From NCBI GenBank assembly GCA_015066245.1, contig SVOS01000002.1, forward strand, positions 160,796 to 224,795: a stretch of DNA of 64,000 nt, given 5' to 3'. Both the position numbers and the translations under genes were made by a program. The notes below the pieces were generated by a model. It was not told the origin of the DNA. It saw only the letters and a list, made by a program, of their open reading frames with translations, and did no database searches. Source of the stretch: Oscillospiraceae bacterium (GTDB taxonomy: Bacteria > Bacillota > Clostridia > Oscillospirales > Acutalibacteraceae). Below, piece by piece: positions 23,456 to 31,566 of this stretch (its first letter is position 1; every line of letters begins with the position of its first letter).

Positions 23456-25687
23456 TTATTTAGCCTGAAATACTGCGGTTCTGCCCACGAGAGAGTCGGT
23501 TTCGATAAGGGCAATGTATTTCTGGATTTTGGTTGCATCGGTAATGTTACATTTGCCCGATACATCTACATCTGCAATGGCTGCTGTCAAAGAGTCGAAT
23601 GTCATGATTTTTGCAAGATGTTTTCTGATTAATGTAGCATCCTTGATGCTGATTTCTCCCGAGTAATCAACGTCGCCTACAATATAGGTGGGCTGATCTG
23701 TCTGGGGATAAGTGATGGTTTCTATTGTAGTAGGGGGAGTTGTGCTGGGGCTTGAGGTCGAGGGCTCTTCAGGGTCAGTGGATTCTGATACCTCGAGATT
23801 CTGACCGTCAGACTGAATCTTGCCATCCCGTACCGTTATTGTTGACTGAGAAATAATTATCTTGTCATTGTCCGTATCTTTAGCACAAACCTGAAGTGCG
23901 TATTCACCGTTTTCGGTAATTATTACAGATGCATAGTTTTGTTCGGAATAGCTCTGGAAAACTTCGCCGTCCAGAACAAACTCATAAAGGTAGTTGCCTG
24001 AGCTTCCTGATGCCTCTGCAACCACTGTGAGAACGTTGTTGCCCAGATACTGAAGCTTAAGGTTGAGGGATATTACGTTGTTGATGTTGGGATCCTCTTG
24101 CTCAGTGGGGTCGGGGATAGTCACTTCGGTGGCGTTGGGGTCAGGAGTGAAATCAGGATTTTCGGTAATTGCCTTGATAACAAAAGTACCGCCCATAGGG
24201 TCGTTGAAGCACTGGTCATAAAAATCCATCAGCTCATAATATTCTGTTACGCCGTATTCTGAGAACATAATATAACAGTCGCCCGTAGTACCTTGATTTT
24301 TGAAGTAATATCCGCCATTAAAAGCAAGCCATTCGCAAACGCCGATGCTGTTGGGGATATACTTGTAGTTTGATTTTTTGGAGTTTTCTTTATATGTGCG
24401 GGTATTGTCGATGGAAACTCCGATAGCACCCGTGCCCTGAGGAAGTTCAAAGTCATTGGTATCTACAGAAATATATCCTGTATAGTCAATGGTGCCTTCG
24501 CCAAGCTTCTGCCACAGGAAAGTTTCCTGGGTGGGCTTTCCGCCAAGAATCGGAATATAGTAAACTGTGTAGTCGGCATCAAAAGATGTGCTTTCAAAGA
24601 CAACTTTGTCAAGGACCGAGTATTCCTCCGAGAAATCATATACACTTATATAAGTGATTTCGTTGGCGGGGTGGTAGTCTTCGGTGGTGATATAACTGAA
24701 CTGAGTAGTAGCACCGTAAACTTCATTCTGAAGAATCTCTTTGGAGCCATTAAGCTTTTCATATTCGCTTATAGCAAAGCTGGGACCGAAAATACTGTGG
24801 AAAAGCCAGGCGTCCTCGTAAGAAATCCAGAAGTAACCTCCCAGAGTGTTAACGTAATTGCCCCAACTGTTCTTAATAAGCCATGCACCGTTTTTATCGG
24901 GTGTATCGCCTGAATAAGAGGTGGAAAACGCTTCTTTGGGATAATTATCATCCCAGCCTACAATACTTACACTGTGACCGTAAAGCTCGGATGTGTGTAT
25001 GGCGGAATTTCCGCAGTAAAATGCCTCTGACGAGGAGTTCATATAATTTACAGTATCTGCGTTGAAATTGGTAATTACCGCACCATATTCCATTACATAG
25101 GACTTGATGGTGTCTATGGGGGTCTTGTTGTTTATATATTTGATTCCCGTAATACCGTATGCTGTGGAGTGAGGACTCATATTGTCATAATCGGCTTTGT
25201 CGCTTTCAATCGGGAACTCAAACTCATAAAGAGGGCCTGTCCATGATGTAAAGTAACCCATGGGAATGTAGGAATATCCGCCATCTGCAACCAGGTCTTC
25301 TCGCTGCCAGCCTGTGCCGTCCTCTTGGACCGAACCCCAGATGTTCATGTGCTGAGGCGAAAAATGTCCCGGCTTTTCACCGTCTTTGAGGAGCATTGTC
25401 TCAAAGGTGGCAAGGGAGCTGTAAGCCCAACAGATGTTAGAGCTTTGCTGCCTTACAGGGGTGGTATATCCTAAATCTCTTGAATTGTAGCTTGAGGGCA
25501 AATTGCTTGCCGAAATTTCCGCAAGCTCATAACCTGCGTTGGTGTCTGTATATACACCTATAGGCTCAAGCTTGCTCAAAGCGGCAATCTCAGCAAGAGA
25601 GTCGATCTCTTTTGCACTGCCGCTGACAATACACATACTCATTAACATTGCGGTAATTAGGAGAAGAAGAAGGATTTTACGTTTCAT
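23456..25687 (-). CDS. secreted C1A (papain-like) cysteine protease with dockerin
   Basis: About 743 residues. The ATG at 25687 follows a GAGGTG site; an upstream in-frame GTG overlaps that site and is rejected. A signal peptide precedes a papain-fold domain: PVRQQSSNICWAYS with the nucleophile Cys near 86, GHSVSIVGWDDNY with His near 237, and WLIKNSWGNY with Asn near 273. Next come a beta-rich domain (about 300-500), an Ig-like domain (about 540-640), a Pro/Thr/Ser linker, and a C-terminal dockerin with loops VDYSGEISIKDA and VDVSGKCNITDA plus a 16-residue tail. It is probably a surface-docked protease. The convergent terminator and its own promoter make it monocistronic. Confidence 0.92.
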   Translation of the reverse strand: MKRKILLLLLITAMLMSMCIVSGSAKEIDSLAEIAALSKLEPIGVYTDTNAGYELAEISASNLPSSYNSRDLGYTTPVRQQSSNICWAYSSLATFETMLLKDGEKPGHFSPQHMNIWGSVQEDGTGWQREDLVADGGYSYIPMGYFTSWTGPLYEFEFPIESDKADYDNMSPHSTAYGITGIKYINNKTPIDTIKSYVMEYGAVITNFNADTVNYMNSSSEAFYCGNSAIHTSELYGHSVSIVGWDDNYPKEAFSTSYSGDTPDKNGAWLIKNSWGNYVNTLGGYFWISYEDAWLFHSIFGPSFAISEYEKLNGSKEILQNEVYGATTQFSYITTEDYHPANEITYISVYDFSEEYSVLDKVVFESTSFDADYTVYYIPILGGKPTQETFLWQKLGEGTIDYTGYISVDTNDFELPQGTGAIGVSIDNTRTYKENSKKSNYKYIPNSIGVCEWLAFNGGYYFKNQGTTGDCYIMFSEYGVTEYYELMDFYDQCFNDPMGGTFVIKAITENPDFTPDPNATEVTIPDPTEQEDPNINNVISLNLKLQYLGNNVLTVVAEASGSSGNYLYEFVLDGEVFQSYSEQNYASVIITENGEYALQVCAKDTDNDKIIISQSTITVRDGKIQSDGQNLEVSESTDPEEPSTSSPSTTPPTTIETITYPQTDQPTYIVGDVDYSGEISIKDATLIRKHLAKIMTFDSLTAAIADVDVSGKCNITDATKIQKYIALIETDSLVGRTAVFQAK

Positions 25688-25717
25688 TCTTATACACCTC
25701 ACTAAATTTCCATAAAT

Positions 25718-25746
25718 ATCTTAACATTTTTTATGCAAATTGTAAA
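25718..25746 (-). promoter_or_regulatory. promoter of the C1A protease gene
   Basis: On the minus strand TTTACA (25741-25746), 17 bases, TAAGAT (25718-25723) with a TGT extended -10. The rest of the 150-base divergent gap towards spoIIP is AT-rich, with no plus-strand sigma-A pair that I can call. Confidence 0.65.
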
Positions 25747-25853
25747 GGGCTTAAATTACGAAAGTTATATCATATTATGTAATAGAGAGCAAAAAATCTA
25801 CATAAATATTATTGAATGATTGTGTTCGGGGGTGATCCGAAATAAAAAACAAA

Positions 25854-26918
25854 GTGTATACTTTTTCTCTGGGGTTTATTTCTGTTGTTTTGTGTTTGTT
25901 GGGGGTGCTCTGTCTTTTTAATCGGGTATCATCAAACGAGGGTATAAAAAGCGATATGTGTTATATGGCGGCGGCTCTGGCCATGCCCGACAGAGAACTT
26001 GAAATAAGCAGCGAAGGCGAGGCTCAGGTTCTGATTCCCGCAAGCTCTCAGCCGCCCCAAAGCCAGGTCGTGGCGGCTACTGTGGATGAGCCTGATCATT
26101 CTTACGAAAATGTTGATCTTCACGAAAACGAAACCCACTATCCTGTTCTGGAAACTACCTTCCGTGAAAGCGGAGTAAGTGTAAGCAATTTCTATATCAA
26201 GGATGCTCTTGGGGCAGGCACGGATTTTGAGAGTCAGCTGAGATTGCCCTTGGGCTTTGATTTTGAGAACACCACCGAACCTCAGGTGCTTATTTTTCAT
26301 ACTCATACCACCGAAAGCTATCTTGAATATGACGAGGGCTACTATCACGAGAGCTTTTACCCGCGAAACGAGGATGAAACTAAAAATATGACAAGCGTAG
26401 GCAAAAAAATCGCTGATTCTCTTAGGGAAAAGGGAATAGGAGTAATCCACGCCACCAAAGTTCACGACAGCCCCGAATACTCGGGTGCCTATGACCGCTC
26501 ATGGGACACCATAACAAAATATATCGAGAAGTACCCGAGCATAAAAGTTGTGTTGGATATTCACCGCGATTCAATAGCAGGATACGATGGCGAAAAGGTC
26601 AAACCTGTCTTTGAGGTAAACGGCAAAAAAGCCGCCCAGATAATGATAATGGCAGGCAGCGACATATATGATCAGTACGGCTTTGAGGATTGGGAATATA
26701 ACCTCAGGTTCGCTCTTAAGCTTCAGGAATGTGCCGAAGAAATGTATCCGGGCATGACCCGTCCTCTTTATTTCGGAGATTTTGCATATAATATGCCTAT
26801 AAGCAGAGGCTCGTTGCTGATAGAAGTCGGAACAGATGTGAATAGTCTGCAGGAAGCACAATATACGGGAAAATTACTTGGCAATGTGCTTGCAAAGGTA
26901 TTGCAAACAGAGGGATAG
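25854..26918 (+). CDS. spoIIP: stage II sporulation protein P (SpoIIP)
   Basis: A SpoIIP peptidoglycan amidase/endopeptidase that works with SpoIID during engulfment. An N-terminal TM helix (FSLGFISVVLCLLGVLCLF) and a linker of about 100 residues precede the SpoIIP domain with HTHTTESY (about 149), DIHRDSI, and GSLLIEVGTD at the C-terminal end. The start is unclear: the first usable codon is the GTG at 25854, but the strong GGGGGTGAT site at 25828-25836 is 17 bases away, and better placed for an ATA at 25842 (giving KNKVYTF). Shows that the organism belongs to an endospore-forming lineage. Confidence 0.93.
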   Translation: MYTFSLGFISVVLCLLGVLCLFNRVSSNEGIKSDMCYMAAALAMPDRELEISSEGEAQVLIPASSQPPQSQVVAATVDEPDHSYENVDLHENETHYPVLETTFRESGVSVSNFYIKDALGAGTDFESQLRLPLGFDFENTTEPQVLIFHTHTTESYLEYDEGYYHESFYPRNEDETKNMTSVGKKIADSLREKGIGVIHATKVHDSPEYSGAYDRSWDTITKYIEKYPSIKVVLDIHRDSIAGYDGEKVKPVFEVNGKKAAQIMIMAGSDIYDQYGFEDWEYNLRFALKLQECAEEMYPGMTRPLYFGDFAYNMPISRGSLLIEVGTDVNSLQEAQYTGKLLGNVLAKVLQTEG

Positions 26919-26929
26919 TTTGTTATAAT
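26901..26929 (+). promoter_or_regulatory. promoter inside the spoIIP 3' end
   Basis: TTGCAA (26901-26906), 17 bases, TATAAT (26924-26929) with a TGT extended -10; it would drive the 26965-29825 operon in vegetative cells. Confidence 0.7.
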
Positions 26930-26964
26930 AACATTATAATTGGGAAGTTTTTGGAGTTTTACAG

Positions 26965-27573
26965 ATGAGTAAAGGTAAAAACACAATTAAATTTCTTTTG
27001 GTATGCCTTTTTGCGGTTGTTTTCGGTATGATGATTTCTACCGCAAGCGTCTTTGCAGAGCCCGATGATACCTATGCGGTGGAGTCTTATGTGGCTACTG
27101 AGGAATACGAGGATTACTATACCGAGGATGAGACCTACAGTGATTATTACACCGAGGATGAAACCGAAGTGTATGATGATTACGAGGAAACCACCGAATA
27201 TTATACAGAGGCAAGTGAAACAGCCGACAATACAGAAGAAACGACTGAAACCTCTTCGGCCTTGACCGAGACAACAACTCAGACAGAGCCCGAGCCCACA
27301 TATCGTGCTCCTTTGCCGACTGTCGAGGACAGCGTGATTACTCCGCCTACGGTTGTGGGTGCAGTAAAGGACAGGGAAGAGCCCAATCTTTTCTGGGGAT
27401 TTATGAGCTGGATATTAATCGGTGTTGGCGTTGCGGTGATTTTTGCAGTAATTCTCTCCACAAAAGCCAGAGCTTACCGAGGTGGCAGGGACAGATACTC
27501 CAATACTGACAAAATCTCAGGTAAAAAGAAGCTTTTGCCTCAGGAATATTACGATAAGAGAAAACGAAGATAA
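26965..27573 (+). CDS. membrane-anchored Tyr/Glu/Thr-rich surface protein
   Basis: A 202-residue protein with a signal peptide (ending near SVFAEPDD), about 85 residues of acidic low-complexity sequence dominated by E, T, Y and D in short repeats (YYTEDETYSDYYTEDET), a short Pro-rich segment, one TM helix (SWILIGVGVAVIFAVIL) and a basic tail ending in PQEYYDKRKRR. It has the same layout as the protein at 2681-3442. The stop is two bases before dusB, so translation is probably coupled. No known function is recognised. Confidence 0.65.
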   Translation: MSKGKNTIKFLLVCLFAVVFGMMISTASVFAEPDDTYAVESYVATEEYEDYYTEDETYSDYYTEDETEVYDDYEETTEYYTEASETADNTEETTETSSALTETTTQTEPEPTYRAPLPTVEDSVITPPTVVGAVKDREEPNLFWGFMSWILIGVGVAVIFAVILSTKARAYRGGRDRYSNTDKISGKKKLLPQEYYDKRKRR

Positions 27574-27575
27574 AT

Positions 27576-28565
27576 ATGAAAATTGGTAACGTTGAAATAA
27601 ATGGTGTAGCTGCACTGGCTCCTATGGCGGGAGTTGCCGACAGAGCCTTCAGAGAACTTTGTATGAGCTTTGGTGCAGACTATTGTGTTAGTGAAATGGT
27701 AAGTGCCAAGGGTATTACCTACGGCAGCAAAAAAAGTGCCGAGCTTATGGAGATTGCGGCGGCTGAACGCCCATGTGCTATCCAGCTTTTCGGCAGCGAG
27801 CCTGATGTTATGGCTGAGGCAGTACGTTTTGCTATGCAGTACAGTCCTGATATTATTGATATAAATATGGGATGTCCCGTGCCTAAGGTTAACTCTAACG
27901 GATGCGGATGCCAGCTTATGACAAATCCTAAGCTGTGTGCGGAAATCGTGAAAGCTTCTGTCGAAGCTTCGGATGTACCCGTAACGGTAAAAATCCGAAA
28001 AGGTATTGATAAAGACCACGTTAATGCCGTTGATGTAGCCATTGCATGTGAGCAGGCAGGTGCCTCGGCAATTACGGTCCACGGCAGAACAAGAGAGCAG
28101 ATGTATGCTCCCACCGCTGACTGGGATATTATCCGCGATGTCAAAAGGGCGGTGTCTGTGCCTGTTATCGGCAACGGTGATGTATTTACGGCTTATGATG
28201 CCGCAAATTTATATGAACATACAGGCTGTGATATGATAATGGTTGGCAGAGGTGCTTTGGGTAATCCCTGGATTTTCTCAGAGATTAACAGTTATTTTAT
28301 GACAGATAAAGTTCCCCCTAAGCCTACCGCAGTAATTAAGGCTACCACAATGCTCAGGCATGTGTCTGCAATCTGCCTTTATAAAGGCGAGAAAGCAGGC
28401 ATGCGTGAGGCAAGAAAGCATATTTCCTGGTACCTGAAAGGCTTTAAGAATGCTGCAGCCTTCAGAAATGAGGCAGGCAGACTTGAGACTTTAGCACAAT
28501 TTTCTGATTTGGTGAAACGAGTTCTGAGAGCTCAGAATATAAAGGAAACTATTGAAACAGAGTAA
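27576..28565 (+). CDS. dusB: tRNA-dihydrouridine synthase
   Basis: A 329-residue FMN-dependent Dus enzyme reducing uridines in the tRNA D loop. ALAPMAGVADRAFRELC at the N-terminus, the catalytic Cys near residue 99 in DINMGCPVPKV, VTVKIRKG, ITVHGRTREQMY and VIGNGDVF with the phosphate-binding end. The DusB subgroup is chosen from length and from these motifs. It begins two bases after the preceding stop and is followed by glyA after 12 bases. Confidence 0.94.
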   Translation: MKIGNVEINGVAALAPMAGVADRAFRELCMSFGADYCVSEMVSAKGITYGSKKSAELMEIAAAERPCAIQLFGSEPDVMAEAVRFAMQYSPDIIDINMGCPVPKVNSNGCGCQLMTNPKLCAEIVKASVEASDVPVTVKIRKGIDKDHVNAVDVAIACEQAGASAITVHGRTREQMYAPTADWDIIRDVKRAVSVPVIGNGDVFTAYDAANLYEHTGCDMIMVGRGALGNPWIFSEINSYFMTDKVPPKPTAVIKATTMLRHVSAICLYKGEKAGMREARKHISWYLKGFKNAAAFRNEAGRLETLAQFSDLVKRVLRAQNIKETIETE

Positions 28566-28577
28566 GGAGTTACAAAA

Positions 28578-29825
28578 ATGGAAATGATGAAAACAATCGA
28601 CTTCGTAAAAGAGTTTGACGCTGAGGTTGGCGAGGCAATGCTCAAAGAGCAGGTTCGTCAGCAGCAGAATATTGAGCTTATTGCCAGCGAGAACATTGCT
28701 TCTCCTGCAGTAATGGCTGCAATGGGTACATTACTTACCAACAAGTATGCAGAGGGCTATCCCGGCAAGCGTTACTATGGCGGTTGCGAAAAGGTAGATA
28801 TCGTTGAGGACATCGCAAGAAAGCGTGCTTGCCAGCTTTTCGGTGCAGAACATGCCAACGTTCAGCCCCATTCAGGTGCTCAGGCTAACCTTGCTGTATA
28901 TTTTGCAATGCTTAATGTTGGCGATACAATTATGGGTATGAGCCTTTCCGAGGGCGGTCACCTTACTCATGGTTCACCTGTTAATATGTCAGGTAAAAAC
29001 TACAACTTTGTACCTTACGGCATTGACCCCGAAACACATCGTATCAACTATGATACAGTAAGACAGATTGCCTTGGAGTGCAAGCCCAAGATGATTGTTG
29101 CAGGTGCTTCTGCATATCCCAGAGCTATCGACTTTGCAAAGTTCAGAGAGATTGCTGACGAAGTTGGCGCATATCTTATGGTAGATATGGCTCATATTGC
29201 AGGTCTTGTTGCTGCAGGTGCTCACGAGAATCCCGTTCCTTACTGTGATTTTGTAACTACTACTACTCATAAAACTCTCCGTGGTCCCCGTGGCGGTATG
29301 ATTCTCTGCAAAGAGAAGTACGCCAAGGACATCGACAAGGCTATTTTCCCCGGAACACAGGGCGGTCCTTTGATGCACATCATTGCTGCTAAGGCAGTTT
29401 GCTTCGGCGAAGCACTCTCCGACGACTTCAAGGAGTACGGCAGAAAGGTTGTAGAAAACTGTAAGGCTCTTGCTGACGGTCTTACAAAGCGCGGTTTTAA
29501 GCTTGTAAGTGGCGGTACAGACAACCATCTTCTCCTTATGGACTTAAGAGACATGGAAATTACAGGTAAAGAGCTTGAGAATCGTCTTGACGAGGTAAGA
29601 ATCACAGTTAACAAGAATACAGTTCCCAACGAGCCCAGAAGTCCCTTTGTTACAAGCGGTATCCGTATCGGTACAGCAGCAGTTACAACAAGAGGTCTTG
29701 GCGTTGAGGAAATGGACAAGATTGCCGAGCTTATCTCTATGGTAATCGAGGACTTTGAGGGTAACAAAGAGAAGGTAATTGCTGAGGTTGATGCAATTTG
29801 CCAGAAGTATCCTCTCTATAACTAA
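28578..29825 (+). CDS. glyA: serine hydroxymethyltransferase
   Basis: A 415-residue PLP enzyme converting serine and THF to glycine and methylene-[13 protein letters not shown], the [17 protein letters not shown] segment, and the PLP-lysine near residue 231 in [14 protein letters not shown] are visible. AAGGAG eight bases before the ATG. Last gene of the dusB-glyA unit; a palindromic repeat follows. Confidence 0.97.
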   Translation: MEMMKTIDFVKEFDAEVGEAMLKEQVRQQQNIELIASENIASPAVMAAMGTLLTNKYAEGYPGKRYYGGCEKVDIVEDIARKRACQLFGAEHANVQPHSGAQANLAVYFAMLNVGDTIMGMSLSEGGHLTHGSPVNMSGKNYNFVPYGIDPETHRINYDTVRQIALECKPKMIVAGASAYPRAIDFAKFREIADEVGAYLMVDMAHIAGLVAAGAHENPVPYCDFVTTTTHKTLRGPRGGMILCKEKYAKDIDKAIFPGTQGGPLMHIIAAKAVCFGEALSDDFKEYGRKVVENCKALADGLTKRGFKLVSGGTDNHLLLMDLRDMEITGKELENRLDEVRITVNKNTVPNEPRSPFVTSGIRIGTAAVTTRGLGVEEMDKIAELISMVIEDFEGNKEKVIAEVDAICQKYPLYN

Positions 29826-29843
29826 TTTATATTGCGTTGAATC

Positions 29844-29894
29844 GTAGGGGCGATTCACGAATCGCCCTCGGGTTCATTCGTGAATGACCCCTAC
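29844..29894. repeat. GTAGGGG...CCCCTAC palindromic element
   Basis: A 51-base element bounded by GTAGGGG (29844-29850) and CCCCTAC (29888-29894), containing two inner hairpins, GCGATTCacGAATCGC and TTCATTCgtGAATGA. Elements with this border occur in many Firmicutes genomes as short non-coding repeats (recalled, not searched). It may also act as the weak terminator of glyA. Confidence 0.7.
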
Positions 29895-29926
29895 ATATTT
29901 ATTATAGGCAAAGGAGGAATAGTAAA

Positions 29927-31198
29927 ATGCCTTCACCTCTTGCAGACAGAATAAGACCTGATACTATTGATGATATAGTAGGTCAGAAGCATCTTCTGGG
30001 CAAAAATAAGCCGCTGAGAAAGATTATTGAGAGCGGTTTTATTCCTAACCTTATATTTTACGGGCCTTCAGGTGTGGGCAAAACCACCCTTGCCACATAT
30101 ATTGCCAAAAAGACCAACAAAACCTTAAAAAAGCTTAACGGTACAACTGCTTCTACCGCAGATATAAAAGAAATTGTGGCAGAGCTTAATACTTTTTCGG
30201 GCATGAATGGAATCCTTCTTTATCTTGATGAGATTCAGTATTTCAACAAAAAGCAGCAGCAGACTCTACTTGAGTTTATCGAAGACGGCAGAATCACCCT
30301 TATTGCATCCACTACAGAAAACCCATATTTTTATGTGTATAATGCAATTTTAAGCCGTTCTACTGTTTTTGAGTTCAAGCCTGTGGAGCCCGAGGATCTG
30401 GCTCATGCGGTAAGACGAGGTGTTAAGATTCTTGAGGAAGAATCGGGATGTAACATTGCTATTTCCGACAAAGCGGTTATGCATATTGCTACTGCTTGCG
30501 GAGGAGATGTACGCAAAGCCCTCAATGCATTGGAGCTTTCAGTTGTTTCGGCAGATATCGAGGACGGCACAAAAATTGTCAGCGACGAAAATGTATCAGA
30601 GCTTACTCAGAAAAGTGCCGTAAGATACGACAGAGACGGCGACGAGCATTATGATATTGTATCAGCTTATCAGAAGAGCATGCGCGGCTCCGACCCCGAT
30701 GCAGCTTTGCATTATCTCGCAAGGCTTTTGAAGGCAGGAGATCTTATGAGTGCCTGCAGAAGGCTTATGGTCTGTGCTGCTGAGGATGTGGGGCTTGCCC
30801 ACCCTCAGATTCTGCCTATTGTCAAATCTTGTGTGGATATCGCCCAGGCAGTAGGACTTCCTGAGGCAAGGCTTCCTCTTGCAGATGCTGTAATCCTTGT
30901 GGCAACGTCTCCTAAGTCCAACTCAGCCCACGATGCCATAGCCCGTGCAGAGGCAGACCTTGACATCGGCAAAGCTCTGGGAATCCCAAGGTGCCTTCAG
31001 AACATGCACTTTGACGGCGAGGACAACCGGAACAAAGGGCAGTTCTACAAATATCCTCATGACTATGAAAATCATTACTGTAAACAGCAGTATTTGCCCG
31101 ACAGTATAAAAAATGCTCAGTATTATATATACGGCGACAATAAAAACGAACAGGCGTACAAAGCGTACTGGGATAAGATTAAAAAGAGTTCTTCGTAG
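29927..31198 (+). CDS. rarA: replication-associated recombination protein RarA (MgsA)
   Basis: A 423-residue AAA+ ATPase of the RarA/MgsA/WRNIP1 family acting at stalled forks. Begins PLADRIRPDTIDDIVGQKH as clamp-loader relatives do; Walker A GPSGVGKTT near 46-54, Walker B LLYLDEIQ near 99, sensor 1 STTENP. The C-terminal tetramerisation domain (KSMRGSDPDAALHYLARLL onward, HYCKQQYLPD) is complete. AAAGGAGG site upstream. Single gene with its own terminator overlapping the stop. Confidence 0.95.
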   Translation: MPSPLADRIRPDTIDDIVGQKHLLGKNKPLRKIIESGFIPNLIFYGPSGVGKTTLATYIAKKTNKTLKKLNGTTASTADIKEIVAELNTFSGMNGILLYLDEIQYFNKKQQQTLLEFIEDGRITLIASTTENPYFYVYNAILSRSTVFEFKPVEPEDLAHAVRRGVKILEEESGCNIAISDKAVMHIATACGGDVRKALNALELSVVSADIEDGTKIVSDENVSELTQKSAVRYDRDGDEHYDIVSAYQKSMRGSDPDAALHYLARLLKAGDLMSACRRLMVCAAEDVGLAHPQILPIVKSCVDIAQAVGLPEARLPLADAVILVATSPKSNSAHDAIARAEADLDIGKALGIPRCLQNMHFDGEDNRNKGQFYKYPHDYENHYCKQQYLPDSIKNAQYYIYGDNKNEQAYKAYWDKIKKSSS

Positions 31199-31215
31199 GA
31201 AGGACTCTTTTTTAT
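31182..31215 (+). terminator. terminator of rarA
   Basis: AAAGAGTTCTTC and GAAGGACTCTTT pair around GTAG, followed by six T; the stem includes the stop codon. Confidence 0.85.
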
Positions 31216-31466
31216 CTTTATTAAGACTAAATTGTTATATAATAAATTAAATAATTATAACTGTACTAAATATATGTCCTTTCGGGATAAATTTCAGCAA
31301 TAAAACATAAGCATTTAAGCAAAAAACAGCAACTTGGGCAGAATTTGTGTTTTGCAACTTATAAAAGCTGATTTTAGGATAAAAAATGACTATGCATTAC
31401 GCCTATAAAGATAACGAAAGATTGTGCAATAATCAAATTGAAATATGCTTTAAAAGAAAAATAAAC

Positions 31467-31494
31467 TTGACAAATTGTAATAAAATTTTATATG
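31467..31494 (+). promoter_or_regulatory. promoter of the starch locus
   Basis: A consensus TTGACA (31467-31472) is followed after 16 bases by TATATG (31489-31494). Upstream, 31216-31460 is AT-rich without a supported gene; one 49-codon frame at 31386 spans the promoter and is rejected. Confidence 0.6.
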
Positions 31495-31501
31495 TGAGAA
31501 A

Positions 31502-31558
31502 ATATGCGAAACTATGTGATTTTCGCATATAAAATTGCCTTATATAAGGTAAAGGAGG
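31502..31558 (+). promoter_or_regulatory. leader hairpins ahead of the CBM26-dockerin gene
   Basis: ATATGCGAA (31502-31510) and TTCGCATAT (31522-31530) form a 9-bp stem at the predicted 5' end, and the palindrome CCTTATATAAGG (31539-31550) abuts the AAAGGAGG ribosome site. A 5'-end stem of this kind could stabilise the mRNA. Confidence 0.5.
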
Positions 31559-31566
31559 AATTTTTT

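Noticed and set aside
31386..31535. A 49-codon frame upstream of the starch locus
   Set aside because: It runs through the TTGACA promoter and the leader hairpin, has a poor ribosome site, and ends inside the leader.
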